Shown here piece after piece: positions 6,291-8,949 of a DNA stretch of 8,949 bases. The notes beneath the pieces are model-generated. The model did not search any database. It was not told the origin of the DNA and saw only the letters and a list, made by a program, of their open reading frames with translations. The translations under genes and the position numbers were made by a program. The DNA is from Candidatus Zophobacter franzmannii. GTDB taxonomy: Bacteria; Cloacimonadota; Cloacimonadia; Cloacimonadales; JAFGVF01. Position 1 is the first letter of the stretch. Each line of letters begins with the position of its first letter. Location: assembly GCA_030765245.1 (NCBI GenBank), contig JAVCCX010000205.1, forward strand, positions 1-8,949. The letters are read 5' to 3'.

Positions 6291-6851
6291 TTATAGCGTG
6301 ATATAAAATAGAAGCATATCTTCATCAGGGAAATCCTGATAAGCATTTGCTTTAACGAAACGCAACTCTGCTCCTTGCTTTAGATAAAACTTAACTGCAC
6401 CTACATTGTTATTCTGTGTTTCAATCTTCAACTCATTACAATGATGATTCCTTGCCCAATGCTTGGCTATATCAAATAAGGACTTTCCTACTCCCTGTCC
6501 CCTATATTCAGGAGAAACCCTTAAGTCCCACAAAACCGCAAGTTCTTTACTACCATCAAGCATATTAACACCGTTTGTGTTATAAGCGATTAGAGCAGAA
6601 CCTATCTTCTTACCCTCATCTTCGGCAAAGATAAGCCCCCAATTGCTCATATCAAACTCTGACGCCCAATCCAGAGGATGATTCTCAGAAACTGAGTCAT
6701 AGTCCTTAACAAAGGAAGAAGAGAATAGCAGCTCTTCGAACTCAAATTTACTCCCAACTTGAGTAAACTCTAAAATAAAATTAACCTCAAAGGCAATCGA
6801 GATATCACTGACAAACTTCAATTCAGTTATTGGTCTTTCTATTATAATCAT
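6291..6851 (-). CDS. GNAT acetyltransferase, similar to streptothricin acetyltransferases
   Basis: Probable cytoplasmic N-acetyltransferase using acetyl-CoA. The 186-residue protein has the acetyl-CoA loop RGQGVGKSL (117-125, R/Q-x-x-G-x-G), preceded by the motif-A strand WDLRVSPEY (108-116). The C-terminal ETQNNNVGAVKFYLKQGAE (144-162) is followed by YQDFPDEDMLLFY. That arrangement, with ETQ-N-N and a closing acidic-plus-aromatic strand, is like the SatA streptothricin acetyltransferase group. Its length fits too. Whether it gives resistance cannot be told, as many relatives acetylate other amines or have unknown substrates. The start is ATG 6851, since no other start lies between it and the in-frame stop upstream; no clear Shine-Dalgarno site is visible. 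It stands alone, divergent from lysS. Confidence 0.85.
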   Translation of the reverse strand: MIIIERPITELKFVSDISIAFEVNFILEFTQVGSKFEFEELLFSSSFVKDYDSVSENHPLDWASEFDMSNWGLIFAEDEGKKIGSALIAYNTNGVNMLDGSKELAVLWDLRVSPEYRGQGVGKSLFDIAKHWARNHHCNELKIETQNNNVGAVKFYLKQGAELRFVKANAYQDFPDEDMLLFYITL

Positions 6852-6963
6852 AATTGATTGATTATCTACATCTTCGATTGTAAAGCTATTTATCTAACTC
6901 AATGAATTATGTAACCGAAATCAGTTCCACAGTGCAATTTATGCAGAGTTTGCTCGTTGGAGA

Positions 6964-6983
6964 GTTTTCTCTTAAGTGAAAAC
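6964..6983. promoter_or_regulatory. Near-perfect 20-bp palindrome, candidate operator
   Basis: GTTTTC (6964-6969) pairs with GAAAAC (6978-6983), and the centre CTTAAG (6971-6976) is itself a palindrome. Nine of ten symmetric positions match, with a single T-T mismatch. It lies 113 bases upstream of the GNAT start and about 200 upstream of lysS. No T-run follows, so a protein-binding site is likelier than a terminator. The bound protein is unknown. Confidence 0.45.
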
Positions 6984-7171
6984 AAAATTAAATATGGTGT
7001 AATTATTGAAGAAATTGCAAATTTATTCCTCAAACAATTCTTTATTGACAGCAATATCGGCACTTACAGAGTGACATAAGCTATTTAGTGACCTTAGAAG
7101 TGAGTTTTACTATCAATCATAATCCCCACTTAAGAAAGTTACTAATTACGAATATTTTATTATGCAGATTT

Positions 7172-7175
7172 GGAG
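7172..7175 (+). promoter_or_regulatory. Ribosome binding site that sets the lysS start
   Basis: GGAG stands six bases before ATG 7182. The in-frame TTG at 7170 would place this site inside the coding region and has no ribosome site of its own, so the ATG is preferred. Confidence 0.7.
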
Positions 7176-7181
7176 TTTGAA

Positions 7182-8678
7182 ATGGAACAAAATGTTAAGC
7201 AGGTAACTGCACTGAAGAAAGAGAAGTTAAAAAAGATTAATGCGTTAGGAATAAACCCCTATCCAACCAACTGTCAGCGTACACATGAAATTGTTGAGTT
7301 AATCAACAATGAAGAGAAGTATCTTGCTGATAAACAATTTGTTCAGATTACAGGTAGATTGACTGCTATGCGTAGACAAGGCAAGATTGGCTTTGCTGTA
7401 CTCACTGATTCAACTGCTAAAATCCAGATATTCGTAAAGAAAGATGGTGTAGGTGAAGAGAACTACGAAGTGTTTAAGCTTTGTGACTTAGGTGATTTTG
7501 CTCAGATTGACGGGATATGCTTTATGACTGAAAGAGGTCAATACTCTGTATTAGCACAGAAAGTTACTATCCTTGGAAAGGGCATTCGGCCTATTCCTGT
7601 TGTGAAAGAGAAAGAAGTTGATGGTCAGAAAGTACGCTATGATGAGTTCACCGATATTGAACTTCGCTATAGAAAGAGATATCTTGATTTGCTCCTAAAT
7701 CCGGAGAATAAAGCGACTTTTATCAAAAGGTCGGAGATAATTACCTTTACTCGTAACTATCTCAATGACCAGGGCTTTATCGAGGTTGAGACACCAACCT
7801 TGCAACCATTGTATGGTGGAGCTAACGCGCGTCCATTTATGACTCATCATAATACATTAGGAACTGACCTCTATCTCCGAATTGCAACAGAGCTTTATCT
7901 GAAGAGATTAATCGTTGGTGGATTCGAAAAGGTTTATGAAATTGGAAAGAACTTCAGAAATGAAGGTATGGATAGAACTCATAATCCAGAATTTACTTCG
8001 ATAGAGCTTTATCAAGCCTATTCAGACTTGGATGGAATGATGCACCTTACTGAGGAACTGTTTAGTCAGGCATCATTACTTGTTAATGGTACAACAACTA
8101 TCCCATTTGGTGACCATGAGATTGAATTGAAAACACCTTGGCGTCGTGCAACCATGCTTGAACTGATTCAAGAACATACAGGTGAAGATTTCAGTGACTT
8201 TGATTTTGAGAGACTATCAGCTTACTGTACAAAAAACCATATAGAGATACCTAACGGAGCAGGAGCAGGAAAGCTTGTTGCTCAGATTTTTGAACGCTTT
8301 GTTGAAGATAAACTCATCCAACCTACCTTTGTTACTGACCATCCAAAAGAGATTTCACCTCTTGCAAAAGGGAAACCGGGTCATCCTGAGCTAACTGAAA
8401 GATTTGAAATCTTCATTGCAACTAATGAATATGCAAATGCATTTACTGAGTTGAATGACCCAATCGATCAAAGAGAACGCTTAGAAGCACAGGCAAAACT
8501 TAAAGAGCTTGGTGATCAGGAAGCAAACATGGTTGATGAAGACTTCTTAGAGGCAATGGAATATGGAATGCCCCCAACAGGTGGTCTCGGAATTGGTATT
8601 GATAGAATGATAATGCTATTGACCAACAACACTTCAATTAAGGAAGTTATCCTCTTCCCTACCATGAAACCTGAATAA
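7182..8678 (+). CDS. lysS: Lysyl-tRNA synthetase, class II
   Basis: Charges tRNA(Lys) with lysine using ATP, in the cytoplasm; it acts as a homodimer in the family. The 498-residue length is close to E. coli LysS (505). From ATG 7182 the protein has an N-terminal helix and an OB-fold anticodon-binding domain (about 50-140, VQITGRLTAMRRQGK onward). The class II catalytic core follows: motif 1 around QGFIEVETPTLQP (197-209), motif 2 with KNFRNEGMDRTHNPEFTSIE (256-275), and motif 3 GGLGIGIDRMIMLLT (467-481) with its conserved Arg475. The LysRS-typical FVTDHPKEISPLAK (383-396) and ERFEIFIATNEYANAFTELN (406-425) segments are present. All key class II residues appear intact. It is a single gene, closed by the terminator at 8698-8729. 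Confidence 0.98.
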   Translation: MEQNVKQVTALKKEKLKKINALGINPYPTNCQRTHEIVELINNEEKYLADKQFVQITGRLTAMRRQGKIGFAVLTDSTAKIQIFVKKDGVGEENYEVFKLCDLGDFAQIDGICFMTERGQYSVLAQKVTILGKGIRPIPVVKEKEVDGQKVRYDEFTDIELRYRKRYLDLLLNPENKATFIKRSEIITFTRNYLNDQGFIEVETPTLQPLYGGANARPFMTHHNTLGTDLYLRIATELYLKRLIVGGFEKVYEIGKNFRNEGMDRTHNPEFTSIELYQAYSDLDGMMHLTEELFSQASLLVNGTTTIPFGDHEIELKTPWRRATMLELIQEHTGEDFSDFDFERLSAYCTKNHIEIPNGAGAGKLVAQIFERFVEDKLIQPTFVTDHPKEISPLAKGKPGHPELTERFEIFIATNEYANAFTELNDPIDQRERLEAQAKLKELGDQEANMVDEDFLEAMEYGMPPTGGLGIGIDRMIMLLTNNTSIKEVILFPTMKPE

Positions 8679-8697
8679 AAACTACTAAATAAATAAT

Positions 8698-8729
8698 AGG
8701 GCAAGATGAAATAATTCTTGCCCTTTCTT
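8698..8729 (+). terminator. Rho-independent terminator after lysS
   Basis: AGGGCAAGA (8698-8706) and TCTTGCCCT (8716-8724) form a perfect 9-bp stem with a nine-base AT loop, followed by TTTCTT. It stands 20 bases after the lysS stop and separates that gene from the next one. Confidence 0.88.
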
Positions 8730-8747
8730 ATTTATGGGCGATATTAT
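8718..8747 (+). promoter_or_regulatory. Possible promoter of the downstream exported-protein gene
   Basis: TTGCCC (8718-8723, 4 of 6 to -35) and TATTAT (8742-8747, 5 of 6 to -10) are 18 bases apart. The -35 would lie inside the terminator stem. The terminator makes a promoter in this short gap necessary, but this exact placement is weak. Confidence 0.3.
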
Positions 8748-8770
8748 AGCCATATTAAATAGGAGGTTTT

Positions 8771-8949
8771 ATGTTAAAGAAATTAATTATGTTATCAGTT
8801 TTACTTACAGTCACATTTGCACTCTTAGGTACAACACCATGGATTGTAAAGGGTGACTTCAGTCTTTTAATCAACCAAAGCTACTACAGTGACAACTGGA
8901 CAGGGGACGAAGAAAGTGCCATTGATTGGGTAGAGAAACAAGCTATTGG
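8771..8949 (+). CDS. Exported protein, probably DUF3078-like, cut by window end
   Basis: The first 59 codons are present. ATG 8771 follows AGGAGG (8761-8766) by four bases. The product opens with a signal peptide (MLKKLIMLSVLLTVTFALLG), then reads WIVKGDFSLLINQSYYSDNW and a Gly-Asp-Glu-rich turn leading to IDWVEKQAI. A short beta strand with NQSYYSDNW-type residues right after the signal peptide is typical of DUF3078 proteins, which are predicted outer-membrane or periplasmic beta-rich proteins of unknown function in Bacteroidota and relatives. The family call rests on these few residues and is tentative; export is firmer. The frame is open to the window end. Confidence 0.7.
   Translation, partial: MLKKLIMLSVLLTVTFALLGTTPWIVKGDFSLLINQSYYSDNWTGDEESAIDWVEKQAI

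Larger units (their letters stand above)
6852..7181. other. Divergent intergenic region between GNAT gene and lysS
   Basis: No gene is seen. The region must hold the promoters of both flanking genes. A TTGACA box lies on the plus strand at 7045-7050, but no good -10 stands at normal spacing. TATTAT at 7158-7163 is too close to the lysS start for a usual leader. A palindrome lies at 6964-6983. CACTTAAG (7127-7134) is the inverse of CTTAAGTG (6971-6978) inside that palindrome. No T-box-like or other leader structure was recognised. Confidence 0.5.

Noticed and set aside
6985..7169. T-box or other riboswitch leader for lysS
   Set aside because: No T-box consensus, specifier loop or terminator/antiterminator pair could be recognised in the spacer.
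7170..7184. TTG at 7170 as the start of lysS
   Set aside because: GGAG at 7172-7175 lies inside that reading and is correctly spaced for ATG 7182.
8516..8704. Minus-strand open frame opposite the end of lysS
   Set aside because: It is antisense to the conserved motif 3 region of lysyl-tRNA synthetase and has no independent support.

Overview
This is an AT-rich bacterial window with a mostly compact Gram-negative gene layout. Several things suggest a member of the Fibrobacterota-Chlorobiota-Bacteroidota side of the tree, possibly Cloacimonadota. There is a lipoprotein signal with an SppA-type protease that carries an outer-membrane-like N-terminal domain, and the last, partial gene looks like a DUF3078-type exported protein. 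This placement is inference from gene types and style, not from a marker comparison.

Layout, left to right. Positions 1-527 hold no gene. They are a dense array of at least 16 short hairpins, built from diverged direct repeats and visibly richer in G+C than the rest. The array runs into the 3' end of a broken minus-strand gene (491-1013): a lipoprotein with TPR repeats joined out of frame to the tail of an alpha/beta hydrolase. A symmetric terminator (1074-1103) follows. Next comes a tight minus-strand operon read from 5687 down to 1121: a YtrA-like GntR repressor, an ABC ATPase, an ABC-2 permease and a large SppA-family peptidase. The first three genes overlap by 4 and 8 bases, and sppA starts 10 bases after the permease stop. 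A promoter overlapped by an imperfect palindrome lies just upstream of the repressor, as expected for autoregulation.

From 5740 to 6290 there is no gene, but 6041-6166 folds into a nested inverted repeat. A minus-strand GNAT acetyltransferase resembling streptothricin acetyltransferases (6291-6851) is divergent from class II lysyl-tRNA synthetase (7182-8678, plus strand). The gap between them holds a near-perfect 20-bp palindrome. lysS ends in a clear terminator, followed by the start of an exported protein cut off by the window end.

Functional reading: the repressor/ABC/sppA operon looks like a cell-envelope stress or export unit, in which a repressor of the type that responds to envelope-acting compounds controls an ABC exporter and a membrane protein-clearing protease. 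lysS is housekeeping. The least explained parts are the hairpin array at the left edge, the hydrolase gene it appears to have overwritten, the barrel-protease fusion, and the nested inverted repeat at 6041-6166.
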